Shown piece after piece: positions 1-8,072 of a stretch of DNA of 64,000 bases. Source of the DNA: Streptomyces sp. 378. Its GTDB lineage: Bacteria; Actinomycetota; Actinomycetes; Streptomycetales; Streptomycetaceae. The notes under the pieces were generated by a model that was given only the letters and a program-made list of their open reading frames with translations, made no database searches and was not told where the DNA came from. Both the position numbers and the translations under genes were made by a program. The stretch is taken from contig NZ_JASKMS010000006.1 of assembly GCF_030124145.1 (NCBI RefSeq), positions 124,001 through 188,000 of the forward strand, in the 5' to 3' direction. Each line of letters begins with the position of its first letter. The first letter of the stretch is position 1.

Positions 1-1357
1 CGCCGAACGGGCCGAGCATGTCCAGGCTGAAGGTGTTGACCGAGTACGTGCCCGTGCGCACCCGGCGGGCGATGTCGATGCCGTGCTCGACGTCGGCGGT
101 CCAGACGCTGCCGCTCAGGCCGTAGTCCGAGTCGTTCGCGATCCTCACGGCGTCGGACTCGTCGTCGTAGGGCAGCAGGCAGATCACGGGGCCGAAGATC
201 TCCTCGCGGGCGATGCGCATGGAGTTGTCGACGTCGCCGAAGAGGGTCGGCTCGACGTACCAGCCGCGGTCGAGGCCGGCCGGGCGTCCGCCGCCGGTGA
301 GGATCTTGGCGCCCTCCTCCTGCCCGATGCGGATGTAGTCGAGGTTGCGCTGCTGCTGCCGCCGGGCCACCAGCGGGCCCACCTGGGTGGCCGGGTCCAG
401 CGGGTCGCCGACCGTCAGGGCGCCCGCCGCGGCGGCGAGGGCGTCGGCGAACTCGTCGTAGCGGGAGCGCGGCAGCAGGACGCGGGTCTGGGCGACACAG
501 GCCTGCCCGTTGTTCATCCAGGCCGCGGGGGCGATGCCCGCCACGGCCGTCTCGACGTCGGCGTCGGGCAGGACGACGGCCGCGGACTTGCCGCCCAGTT
601 CGAGCGTCACCCGCGTGAGGTTGCGGGCGGCCACCTCCATCACGCGCTTGCCGGCCGCGACCGACCCGGTGAAGGACACCTTGTCGACGTTGGGGTGCCC
701 GACCAGGTACTCGCTGACGTCCCGGTCGGCGGGCAGGATGGACAGCACGCCCTCCGGAAGCCCGGCCTCGCGGGCGATCTCGCCGAGCAGGTAGGCGTCG
801 AGCGGGGACTCGGGGGAGGGCTTGAGCACGACCGTGCAGCCGGTGAGCAGCGCCGGGGCGAGCTTGGCGGCGGCGACGAACTGCGGGACGTTCCAGGGCA
901 CCACGGCGGCCACGACCCCGACCGGCTCGCGGCGCACGAGGATCCTGCCCAGCACGCCGTCGCGCCGCTCCTCATGGGTGAAGTTCCGGGCGACGGTGAT
1001 CGCCGCGTCCCAGACCATCACCGCGCCGAGCGCCTGGGCGAGGACGCTCCAGGAGTACGGCGAGCCGTTCTGGGCGGAGATCAGGCGGGCGATCTCGTCG
1101 TGCCGGACGGCGATGGCGTCCTTGATCCGGCCCACGACCTCGATCCGCTCGTCGAGGCTCATGCGCGGCCAGGGCCCCTCGTCGAACGCCCGCCGCGCCG
1201 CCGCCACGGCCCGGTCCACATCCGCCGTCGAGGCGTGCGGGACGCGTCCGATGACCTCCTCGGTGTGCGGGGAGATCACCTCGATGACGTCCCGCCCCAG
1301 GGGGTCGGTCAACTCCCCACCGATGAACAGCTGTCCGTGTTCCACGAGCTCGGTCAT
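1..1357 (-). CDS. Aldehyde dehydrogenase family protein (C-terminus cut by window edge)
   Basis: NAD(P)-dependent oxidation of an aldehyde to the acid. The 452 visible residues show the classic fold: PWNVPQF (cofactor domain), VLKPSPESP, FTGS, LELGGKSA with general base Glu253, and GQACVAQTR with nucleophile Cys287, then EEIFGPV. The stop lies beyond base 1; only about 35 residues should be missing. The start is the ATG at 1357, facing the MBL gene. Overall it reads most like the actinobacterial ALDHs of the lipid/sterol regulon type (Rv0223c-like, from memory). The CTGACGG-nn-CATCAG motif 28 nt upstream recurs before the CYP125-like gene near 12.1 kb, so co-regulation is inferred. The substrate is unknown. 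Confidence 0.93.
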   Translation of the reverse strand, partial: MTELVEHGQLFIGGELTDPLGRDVIEVISPHTEEVIGRVPHASTADVDRAVAAARRAFDEGPWPRMSLDERIEVVGRIKDAIAVRHDEIARLISAQNGSPYSWSVLAQALGAVMVWDAAITVARNFTHEERRDGVLGRILVRREPVGVVAAVVPWNVPQFVAAAKLAPALLTGCTVVLKPSPESPLDAYLLGEIAREAGLPEGVLSILPADRDVSEYLVGHPNVDKVSFTGSVAAGKRVMEVAARNLTRVTLELGGKSAAVVLPDADVETAVAGIAPAAWMNNGQACVAQTRVLLPRSRYDEFADALAAAAGALTVGDPLDPATQVGPLVARRQQQRNLDYIRIGQEEGAKILTGGGRPAGLDRGWYVEPTLFGDVDNSMRIAREEIFGPVICLLPYDDESDAVRIANDSDYGLSGSVWTADVEHGIDIARRVRTGTYSVNTFSLDMLGPFG

Positions 1358-1384
1358 GGCCGACTGCCTCCCCGGGAGCGTGCT

Positions 1385-1399
1385 CTGACGGTGCATCAG
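1385..1399. promoter_or_regulatory. 15-bp dyad motif shared with the CYP125 promoter
   Basis: CTGACGGTGCATCAG lies 28 nt upstream of the ALDH start. The same motif, with 13 of 15 bases identical (CTGACGGCCCATCAG), lies 35 nt upstream of the P450 start at 12138-12152, in the same orientation relative to its gene. It is an imperfect palindrome (CTGAyG-N3-CrTCAG), as expected for a dimeric repressor site such as a TetR-family operator. The regulator is not in the window. Confidence 0.5.
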
Positions 1400-1464
1400 A
1401 TATGCCCACTGATACCAGCCCCGCCCCGAGGAGTCCACGGACCGCACACCGCCGGGGCGCCTCC

Positions 1465-1484
1465 CATGGAAACTCGTTCTAGTT
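1465..1484. promoter_or_regulatory. KstR-like half-site in the ALDH/MBL intergenic region
   Basis: The right half, GTTCTAGTT, matches the KstR operator consensus (AACTAGAACGTGTTCTAGTT) exactly, and the core AAC-nn-GTT-nn-A is present at 1471-1481. The left outer arm is poor: about 13 of 20 positions match overall. It lies 33 nt before the MBL start. The better site between the P450 and thiolase genes (12271-12290) supports this one. Confidence 0.4.
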
Positions 1485-1516
1485 ATAGTGACGGGGAGCC
1501 GGCGACGGGGGAGCCC

Positions 1517-2542
1517 ATGACACAGGTGACCGACCACGGCGGAGGCGTCCGGTCCCTCCGGGTGCCGATCCCGGACAACCCGCTCGGCCACACGCTGGTG
1601 TACGTCGTCGACACCGACCGCGGCCCGGTGCTGATCGACACCGGCTGGGACGACCCGGAGTCCTGGGACACCCTCGCGGGGGGCCTCACGGAGTGCGGCA
1701 CCTCGGTCGCCGAGATCCACGGCGTGGTCGTCACCCACCACCACCCCGACCACCACGGCCTGTCCGGCCGGGTCCGGGAGGCGTCGGGCGCGTGGATCGC
1801 GATGCACGCGGCGGACACCGCGGTCGTACGGCGGACCCGAGAGGCCCGTCCCGAGCACTGGTTCTCGTACATGGCGGCCAAGCTCGCCGCGGCCGGCGCC
1901 CCCGAGGAGCACATCGCCCCGCTGCGGGCGCCCCGTCCGCGCGCCCTGCCCGGCCTCTCCCCCGCCCTGCCCGACCGCGACATCGTCCCCGGCGAACTCC
2001 TGGAGCTGCCCGGCCGCCGCCTGCGCGCCATCTGGACCCCGGGGCACACACCGGGCCACGTCTGCCTCCATCTGGAGGAGAATCATCCGGCCCAGCTCCC
2101 GGGCCGGGGGCGGCTGTTCTCCGGCGACCACCTGCTCCCCGAGATCACCCCGCACATCGGCCTCTACGAGGACCCGGACGACACGACCGTGACCGACCCC
2201 CTCGGCGACTACCTCGACTCCCTGGAACGCGTCGGCCGGCTGGCCCCCGCCGAGGTCCTCCCGGCCCACCAGCACGCCTTCTCCGACGCCGCGGCCCGCG
2301 TCCACGAGTTGCTCACCCACCACGAGTCCCGCCTGACCGACCTGCTGACCCTCCTCGCCGAGCCCCTCACCCCCTGGCGGCTCGCCGAGCGCATGGAGTG
2401 GAACCGCCCCTGGGAGCGGATCCCCTACGGCTCCCGCACCATCGCCGTATCGGAGGCGGAGGCCCATCTGCGCCGGCTGGTGAAGCTGGGGCGGGCGGAG
2501 GCGGTGCCGGGGAGCGATCCGGTGACGTACGTGGCGGTGTGA
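1517..2542 (+). CDS. Metallo-beta-lactamase fold hydrolase, LACTB2-like
   Basis: A 341-residue soluble MBL-fold hydrolase. The zinc motif THHHPDHHG supplies His74, His76, Asp78 and His79; LIDTGWDD precedes it, and TPGHTPGH and FSGDHLLP supply later ligands. After about residue 255 a helical, winged-helix-like tail (PLTPWRLAERMEW...HLRRLVKLG) resembles the C-terminal domain of LACTB2/glyoxalase II-like hydrolases. The ATG at 1517 is chosen because GGGGGAG lies just upstream; an in-frame ATG at 1466 has no such site. It is divergent from the ALDH gene with 159 nt between them, so the two may share operators. A thioester or lactone substrate in fatty-acid or sterol breakdown is possible but unproven. 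Confidence 0.88.
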   Translation: MTQVTDHGGGVRSLRVPIPDNPLGHTLVYVVDTDRGPVLIDTGWDDPESWDTLAGGLTECGTSVAEIHGVVVTHHHPDHHGLSGRVREASGAWIAMHAADTAVVRRTREARPEHWFSYMAAKLAAAGAPEEHIAPLRAPRPRALPGLSPALPDRDIVPGELLELPGRRLRAIWTPGHTPGHVCLHLEENHPAQLPGRGRLFSGDHLLPEITPHIGLYEDPDDTTVTDPLGDYLDSLERVGRLAPAEVLPAHQHAFSDAAARVHELLTHHESRLTDLLTLLAEPLTPWRLAERMEWNRPWERIPYGSRTIAVSEAEAHLRRLVKLGRAEAVPGSDPVTYVAV

Positions 2543-2762
2543 CGGCCACGCGGGGACAGCGCACCGCACGGCGCGAAACACGTCGCCGGACGGCTCGCCC
2601 GGATGCTACGAGACACCCATGGACCCCAGGGAACACCTCCTCCCCGAACACGCCCGCGAGCACCACCCCGGGCCCGAACATGCCTGAGGCACGCGGCACT
2701 TGACGTCCGGGGCGTCCCCCTAGGATGGTCGGACGCAACGCACCGCACCGGGAGAGATGCCC

Positions 2763-3668
2763 ATGGGCACCGAAGAGGCCGCACGCACGTCGACCGGCGG
2801 CGGGACCCTGGAGGGCGGGTGCGCCGGGCCCATGGTGCCGCGTCTGGCGCTGGGCGCCCGGCTGCGGGGACTGCGCGAGGAGCGGGGCATCGGCCGGGTG
2901 GACGCGGGCCATGTCATCCGCGCCTCCGCCTCCAAGATCAGCCGGATGGAGGCCGGTCGCCACGGTTTCAAACTGCGTGACGTCGCCGATCTGCTCACCC
3001 TCTACGGCGTCACGGACGAAGCCGAGCGCGCCACCCTGCTGGCACTGGCCGAGCAGGCCAACGCCCCCGCCTGGTGGCGGCACTACAGCGATGTGGTGCC
3101 CGCCTCGATGCAGACCTACCTCGGGGCCGAGCAGGCGGCGAGTCTCATCCGCTGTTTCCAGGTCCAGCGCGTCCCCGGCCTGTTGCAGACCGCCGACTAC
3201 GCCCGGGCGGCCGTCCGGCTCGTCCACCCGGACGCCGGTGCGGCGGAGATCGACCGCCGGGTCGCGTTGCGGATGGCCCGCCGGCGGATCCTGCACCGGC
3301 AGCCGCCGACCCAGCTGTGGGCCGTGATCGACGAGGCGGCGCTGCGCCGCCCGGTGGGCGGTATCCGTGTCATGCGGGACCAGCTCAGGCATCTCATCGA
3401 GATCTGCCGGCTCCCGCACGTGACGGTGCAGATCCTGCCGTTCGCCGTCGCCGCTCACGCCGCGGAGGGCGGCCCGATCACCATTCTGCGGCTGCCCGGC
3501 GGGCAGTTGCCCGACATGGTCTACCTCGAACAGCTCACCACCGCCCTCTACCCCGACCGGCCGGCCGACATCGAGTGCTACTGGGACGCCATGAACCGGC
3601 TGGTGGTCGAAGCCGAGTCGCCGGACGAGACTCCCACCCTCCTGCACCGCATCCTCCAGGAGACCTGA
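2763..3668 (+). CDS. Helix-turn-helix regulator, DUF5753 family
   Basis: A 301-residue regulator of the Streptomyces XRE/DUF5753 type. Residues ~24-80 form the HTH (LGARLRGLREERG ... ISRMEAGR). The rest is the DUF5753 domain, with the usual YLGAEQAAS, RVPGLLQTADYAR and TVQILPF landmarks. The ATG at 2763 has GGGAGAG seven bases upstream; the ATG at 2757 abuts that site and is less likely. Such genes normally sit next to a small DUF397 partner. None is adjacent here, but a DUF397 fragment survives at 13.5 kb. It is convergent with the DUF574 methyltransferase, with stops 3 nt apart. The signal it responds to is unknown. Confidence 0.93.
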   Translation: MGTEEAARTSTGGGTLEGGCAGPMVPRLALGARLRGLREERGIGRVDAGHVIRASASKISRMEAGRHGFKLRDVADLLTLYGVTDEAERATLLALAEQANAPAWWRHYSDVVPASMQTYLGAEQAASLIRCFQVQRVPGLLQTADYARAAVRLVHPDAGAAEIDRRVALRMARRRILHRQPPTQLWAVIDEAALRRPVGGIRVMRDQLRHLIEICRLPHVTVQILPFAVAAHAAEGGPITILRLPGGQLPDMVYLEQLTTALYPDRPADIECYWDAMNRLVVEAESPDETPTLLHRILQET

Positions 3669-3671
3669 GGG

Positions 3672-4487
3672 TCAGCGCTTGAGGGCGACACCACCGTACT
3701 GGTGCACCTCCGCGGGCAGACCCAGGGCCGCGGCGTCGGGGCGCCAGCGCGAGCAGGACGCCACGCCCGGTTCGAGCAGTTCCAGACCGTCGAAGTAGCG
3801 CTCGATCTGCTCGGGGCTGCGCAGGATGTACGGGATCGAACCGCCGTCGTTGTACTGCTGGATGGCCCGGACGTACTCCTCGCTGGTGTCGGTGGAGTCG
3901 TACTGCACCAGGTAGCTGCCGGAGGGCAGGGCGTCCACCAGCCGGCGCACGATCGAGCGGGCCTCGGCGTGGTCCTCGATGTGGCCCAGGATGCCCATCA
4001 GCATGAGGGCGACGGGCCGGTCGAAGTCGAGGGTCTTCCCGGCTTCCCGGACGATGGTGTCCGGCTCGCGCAGGTCCGCGTCGACGTAGTTGGTGACGCC
4101 CTCCGTCGTACTGGTCAGCAGGGCCCGGGCGTGGGCCAGCACCAGCGGGTCGTTGTCGACGTAGACGATCCGGCTCTCCGGGGCCACCCGCTGGGCGATC
4201 TGATGGGTGTTGTCCACGTTGGGCAGCCCGGTGCCGATGTCCAGGAACTGGCGGATGCCCTCCTCGCCGGCCAGGTGGCGCACGGCCCGGGCGAGGAAGT
4301 AGCGGGCGGCGCGGGCCCCGGTCTCGATGCCGGGGAAGATCTCGCGGAACGCGTCACCGGCCACCCGGTCGACCTCGTAGTTGTCCCTGCCGCCCAGCCA
4401 GTAGTTCCAGATCCGGGCCGAGTGCGGTACCGAGGTGTCGATCTTGGGGAACGGCTCCTGCTCGGCGTTCTCCACCTGGTCGGTCAT
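3672..4487 (-). CDS. SAM-dependent methyltransferase, DUF574 (SAV2177) family
   Basis: A 271-residue class I methyltransferase-fold protein of the family expanded in Streptomyces. Landmarks are ARIWNYWLGGRDNYEVDR near the N-terminus, the SAM-binding FLDIGTGLP, IVYVDNDPLVLAHA (acidic residue after beta2) and ALMLMGILGHI. The ATG at 4487 has AGGAG at the right distance; the longer in-frame extension to 4517 is rejected. Family members often neighbour DUF5753/DUF397 regulators, as here. The substrate is unknown. Confidence 0.93.
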   Translation of the reverse strand: MTDQVENAEQEPFPKIDTSVPHSARIWNYWLGGRDNYEVDRVAGDAFREIFPGIETGARAARYFLARAVRHLAGEEGIRQFLDIGTGLPNVDNTHQIAQRVAPESRIVYVDNDPLVLAHARALLTSTTEGVTNYVDADLREPDTIVREAGKTLDFDRPVALMLMGILGHIEDHAEARSIVRRLVDALPSGSYLVQYDSTDTSEEYVRAIQQYNDGGSIPYILRSPEQIERYFDGLELLEPGVASCSRWRPDAAALGLPAEVHQYGGVALKR

Positions 4488-4904
4488 GGACGCTCCTGGC
4501 GTGTGAGGTCGGGACACCCCACGTTAACCGGTCTGCGCCGTGAAGAGGATCAACTCCTCTGCGGAGCCGAGGAGTTCGACCTCCACCCGGCTCATCACCG
4601 GACCGGCACCCCGCCTGCGCACGGCCCCACCCAGGACCGGTCGTGTGAGGGGCGCCGGGCGGGCGGTGAGCATGGCACCGCCGGGCGTGGAGAGGAAGCT
4701 GAAGCCGCCCCACCCCTCCGGTACGGGGAGATCACCTCGCCCACCCGGCGCCTCCGGCGCCGCGGGACGAAGTCACGCCCCACCGGCGCACCGGTCGGCA
4801 CGGGACCCGTGCCGCCGCGCGGGCCGGTGTCCCCCGGGCGTCCCGAGGGGCAGCCCGCCGTGTGACCCGGGCTCCCTCCCGGCCCCCTCGGCCCGATTCC
4901 TACG
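4488..4904. other. Gene-free stretch before the B12 riboswitch
   Basis: No convincing gene was found. Reading frames here are arginine/proline-rich shadows. It holds a small dyad (GAGGA...TCCTC at about 4544-4558), several GC-rich dyads at 4740-4870, the upstream region of the DUF574 gene and presumably the promoter of the B12 operon, although no clear -10/-35 is visible. Confidence 0.6.
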
Positions 4905-5100
4905 TGCGGGTACAGTAAGCGGGTCGTCATCACGCCGTACGGGGGGAAGCCGGTGCAATTCCGGCGCTGACCCGCAACCGTAAGCCGCCGCCCAGGCGGT
5001 GAGCCGGATCGCCCCGTACGGTTCGTGACCGGCTCACGTGCCCGGCAGACCGCCGGTGCACGGCACCGTCGAGGTATACGGAGCCGAGCCGCCGGGGTGT
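4905..5100 (+). promoter_or_regulatory. Cobalamin (AdoCbl) riboswitch
   Basis: The B12 box is nearly consensus: GCCGGTGCAATTCCGGC, GCTGACCCGCAACCGTAAGC and GAGCCGGA between about 4947 and 5008. It is flanked by GCCGTACGGGG and CCCCGTACGG, which can pair. It sits immediately upstream of the transporter operon starting at 5145, so high cobalamin should lower expression of the importer. The GC-rich sequence from 5030 to 5100 could form the expression platform. The outer boundaries are approximate. Confidence 0.93.
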
Positions 5101-5144
5101 CCCGTGCTGCCCGGCTCCCCCACAGGGAGAGGCACCCGCCGATC

Positions 5145-6356
5145 ATGAACGTCCGCCGCAGCGCCGCGGTCCTGGCCGCCGTCGCCGTGATCGGCGCCGC
5201 AACCCCGGCCGCCGCCGCCCCGTCCCCGTCGCCGTCCCAGGCGTTCCCCTCCGCCCTGTACGGCGACTCGGACCCGAAGTTCGACGGCGTCTGGCGCCAG
5301 TCGCTCGCGCTGCTCGCGCAGGACACGGTGGGGGTGAAGCCGGCCGCGAAGTCCGTGCAGTGGCTGGTGCGCCAGCAGTGCGAGAACGGCTCCTTCGCCT
5401 CGTACCGCCCCGACCCCGCCACCGCGTGCGACGCCAAGACCATGCTCGACACCAACGCCACGTCCGCCGCCGTGCAGGCCCTCGCCGCCCTCGGCGGGCA
5501 CGACGACGTCACCGGCAAGGCCGTCGGCTGGCTGAAGTCCGTGCAGAACGAGGACGGCGGCTGGGGCTACGCGCCCGGCGGGGCCAGCGACACCAACTCG
5601 ACGTCGGTCGTCATAGGCGCGCTCGCCGCCGCGGGCGAGAAGCCGGACCGGGTGGAGAAGGACGGCGAGTCTCCCTACGACGCCCTGCTGAAGCTCGCGC
5701 TGCCCTGCGGCGGGGACGGCGACGGCGCGTTCGCGTTCCAGCCGGACAAGAAGGGCGAGCTCGCCGCCAACGCCGACGCCACGGCGGCCGGTGTGCTCGG
5801 GGCGCTGGGCCGGGGCATGGTCGTCAAGCCCGCCAAGAAGTCCGACGCGACCTGCGAGAAGGCCACCACGCCCGAGCAGGCGGCGGCGAACGGCGCGGGC
5901 TATCTCACCGCCGCCCTCGCCGAGGACGACCACCACCTCATGTCCGCCCTGGCGGGTGCCGAGCCCCAGCCCGACTTCGGCAACACCGCCGACGCGGTCG
6001 TCGCGCTCGCCGCCCGGGGGGACACCGGGCCGGCGGAGAAGTCCGTGCGGTGGCTGGAACAGAACTCCGCCTCCTGGGCCGCGCAGAGCGGTCCGGCCGC
6101 CTACGCCCAGCTGATCTTCGCCGCCCACGCGACGGGCACCAACCCCCGCGACTTCGGCGGCGCGGACCTCGTGAAGAAGCTCAACGCGACGGGCCCGGCC
6201 CCGCAGACGGACGGGAAGACCAAGGCCTCGGACGAAGAGAAGGACTCCGGCTCGGACGGCTTCTTCGGGGTCTGGTGGTACGTCGGCGTCTGCCTCGTCG
6301 CCGGGATCGGCATCGGCTTCCTGTTCACCGGCCGCAAGAAGCAGCGGCAGCTGTGA
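5145..6356 (+). CDS. Secreted, membrane-anchored alpha/alpha-barrel protein (prenyltransferase/squalene-oxidase-like repeats), probable B12 capture
   Basis: A 403-residue exoprotein. A signal peptide (about residues 1-27, ending AAAAP) is followed by repeats with the squalene-cyclase/prenyltransferase signature: QNEDGGWGYAPGGASDTNST, ENGSFASYRPD and DTNATSAAVQALAAL. A C-terminal membrane segment (FFGVWWYVGVCLVAGIGIGF) ends in basic residues. It lacks catalytic DxDD or heme-like motifs. The same alpha/alpha barrel fold forms the B12-binding domain of intrinsic factor and transcobalamin. Together with the riboswitch and the ECF importer downstream, this suggests a surface cobalamin receptor (inference). 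The next gene overlaps it by 4 nt. The start at 5145 has GGGAGAGG upstream. Confidence 0.82.
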   Translation: MNVRRSAAVLAAVAVIGAATPAAAAPSPSPSQAFPSALYGDSDPKFDGVWRQSLALLAQDTVGVKPAAKSVQWLVRQQCENGSFASYRPDPATACDAKTMLDTNATSAAVQALAALGGHDDVTGKAVGWLKSVQNEDGGWGYAPGGASDTNSTSVVIGALAAAGEKPDRVEKDGESPYDALLKLALPCGGDGDGAFAFQPDKKGELAANADATAAGVLGALGRGMVVKPAKKSDATCEKATTPEQAAANGAGYLTAALAEDDHHLMSALAGAEPQPDFGNTADAVVALAARGDTGPAEKSVRWLEQNSASWAAQSGPAAYAQLIFAAHATGTNPRDFGGADLVKKLNATGPAPQTDGKTKASDEEKDSGSDGFFGVWWYVGVCLVAGIGIGFLFTGRKKQRQL

Positions 6357-6988
6357 TCCGCCGGGCCGTCCCGCTCCTGCTGGCCTCGCTCCTGCTGTGC
6401 GCGGGCGCGGGTCAGGCGCAGGCCGCCGGGTACCGGTACTGGTCGTTCTGGGAGCGCGACGCCGGCCGCTGGGTCTACGCCACCCAGGGCCCGTCCCTGG
6501 TCCGCCCCTCCGACGGCGACGTCCAGGGCTTCCGCTTCGCGGTGAGCGAGGACTCCGCGAGCGCGGTCCGGCCGCGCGGCACGGCCGACTTCGCGACGAT
6601 CTGCGCGAAGACGCCCGCGCGGGACGGCAGGAAGCGAGTGGCCCTGGTCATCGACTTCGGCACACCGTCGGACGCCCCCGGGGGCGCGTCCCCGCCCCCC
6701 GCCCGCACGGCCTGCGCCCGGGTCTCCCCCGACGCGACGACGGCCGAGGCCCTGGCCGCGGTGGCCAAGCCGCTGCGCTACGACACCAACGCCCTGCTGT
6801 GCGCGATCTCGGGCTATCCGGAGAAGGGCTGCGGCGAACAGGTCTCCCCGAAGCAGCGGCAACAGAAGCCCGCGGCGGGGAAGGACTCCCCGCCGGACGG
6901 CGGGCCGTCCTTGGGCCTGGTCGCGGGCATCGCGCTGGTGGTGCTCCTGGGCGGGGCGGCGACCTGGCAGGTACGACGGCGTGGGTAG
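6353..6988 (+). CDS. Secreted anchored protein of the SCO2322 family, B12 operon
   Basis: A 211-residue protein with a signal peptide (VPLLLASLLLCAGAGQAQA) and a C-terminal membrane helix (LGLVAGIALVVLLGGAAT) ending in RRRG. The exposed domain contains YRYWSFWERD, then WVYATQGPSLVRPSDGDVQGFRF. Two cysteines near its end (ALLCAISGYPEKGCG) may form a disulfide. The GTG start overlaps the previous stop (GTGA), so the two are translationally coupled. Transcobalamins combine an alpha/alpha barrel with a small beta domain; this protein could supply the second part as a separate polypeptide, which is speculation. It is conserved as an operon member in Streptomyces (from memory). Confidence 0.8.
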   Translation: MIRRAVPLLLASLLLCAGAGQAQAAGYRYWSFWERDAGRWVYATQGPSLVRPSDGDVQGFRFAVSEDSASAVRPRGTADFATICAKTPARDGRKRVALVIDFGTPSDAPGGASPPPARTACARVSPDATTAEALAAVAKPLRYDTNALLCAISGYPEKGCGEQVSPKQRQQKPAAGKDSPPDGGPSLGLVAGIALVVLLGGAATWQVRRRG

Positions 6989-8072
6989 CAGCACCCGGCA
7001 CCGGTACCGGGCTCAGCTGCACCCCGGTGCCTGGTGGCTCTGGTCCCTTTCCCTCGGCACCGCGGCCACCCGCACCACCAACCCCCTGCTCCTCGCCCTC
7101 CTCATCATGGTCTCCGCCTACGTCGTGGCGACCCGCCGCCCCGACACCCCCTGGTCCCGCTCCTACGGCGCCTTCGTCAAACTCGCCCTCGCCGTGATCC
7201 TCATCCGACTGCTCTTCGCGACCGTCCTCGGCTCGCCGATCCCCGGCACGCACACCCTCCTCACCCTCCCCGAACTCCCTCTCCCCGCCTGGGCCCAGGG
7301 CATCCGCCTCGGCGGCGAGGTGACCGCGGAGGCCCTCACCTTCGCCCTGTACGACGGTCTGAGGCTGGCCACCCTCCTCATCTGCGTCGGCGCCGCGAAC
7401 GCCCTCGCCAACCCCTCCCGCCTCCTCAAGTCCCTCCCGGGCGCCCTGTACGAGGTGGGTGTCGCGGTCGTCGTCGCCCTCACCTTCGCCCCGAACCTCA
7501 TCGCCGACGTCCGGCGCCTGCGGGCCGCCCGCCGGCTGCGCGGCCGCCCGGACCAGGGCATCCGGGGCCTGGTGCAGGTGGGCCTGCCGGTCCTGGAGGG
7601 CGCGCTGGAGCGTTCCGTCGCCCTCGCCGCCGCGATGGACGCCCGCGGCTACGGCCGTACCGCGCAGGTCCCGCCCGCCGTCCGCCGTACCACCGCCGCG
7701 CTCACCCTCGGCGGGCTGCTGGGCGTCTGCGCGGGCACGTACGGCCTCCTCACGGCCGACGGCGCCGGCTACGGCTTCCCCGTGCTCCTGGCGGGTGTCG
7801 CCGCCGCCCTCGCGGGGCTCAAGCTCGGCGGACGCCGCTCGCCGCGCACCCGTTACCGCCCGGACCGCTGGGACGTGCGTGCCGGGCTGGTCGTGGCCTC
7901 CGGCGTCGCGGTCGCGGCCCTGCTCGCCCTCGCCGCGTCGCGCGACCCCGCGGCGCTGCACCCCGGCGTGGTGCCCCTGGTCGCCCCCATCCTGCCCCTG
8001 TGGCCGGCCGCTGCCGTACTCCTCGGTCTGCTGCCCGCTGTCGTCGCCCCCGATCCGAAGGAGCCGTCGTGA
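6981..8072 (+). CDS. ECF transporter transmembrane T component (CbiQ/EcfT family)
   Basis: A 363-residue integral membrane protein with 5-8 hydrophobic spans. The coupling motifs of EcfT/CbiQ are visible as RRLRAARRLRGRP and the second A-x-[RG]-type helix AAAMDARGYGRT, which lies in the ATPase groove. It transmits ATP hydrolysis to the S component. It begins at a GTG overlapping the preceding gene by 8 nt and overlaps the ATPase gene by 4 nt. The C-terminal extension of about 80 residues adds extra helices compared with a minimal 250-270-residue EcfT. Confidence 0.9.
   Translation: MGSSTRHRYRAQLHPGAWWLWSLSLGTAATRTTNPLLLALLIMVSAYVVATRRPDTPWSRSYGAFVKLALAVILIRLLFATVLGSPIPGTHTLLTLPELPLPAWAQGIRLGGEVTAEALTFALYDGLRLATLLICVGAANALANPSRLLKSLPGALYEVGVAVVVALTFAPNLIADVRRLRAARRLRGRPDQGIRGLVQVGLPVLEGALERSVALAAAMDARGYGRTAQVPPAVRRTTAALTLGGLLGVCAGTYGLLTADGAGYGFPVLLAGVAAALAGLKLGGRRSPRTRYRPDRWDVRAGLVVASGVAVAALLALAASRDPAALHPGVVPLVAPILPLWPAAAVLLGLLPAVVAPDPKEPS

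Noticed and set aside
83-1516. A long plus-strand frame leading into the MBL gene
   Set aside because: It is the antisense of the aldehyde dehydrogenase; only the part from 1517 has protein-like sequence and a ribosome-binding site.
4540-4983. Plus-strand ORF before the riboswitch
   Set aside because: Arg/Pro/Ser-rich shadow sequence that runs into the conserved riboswitch core.
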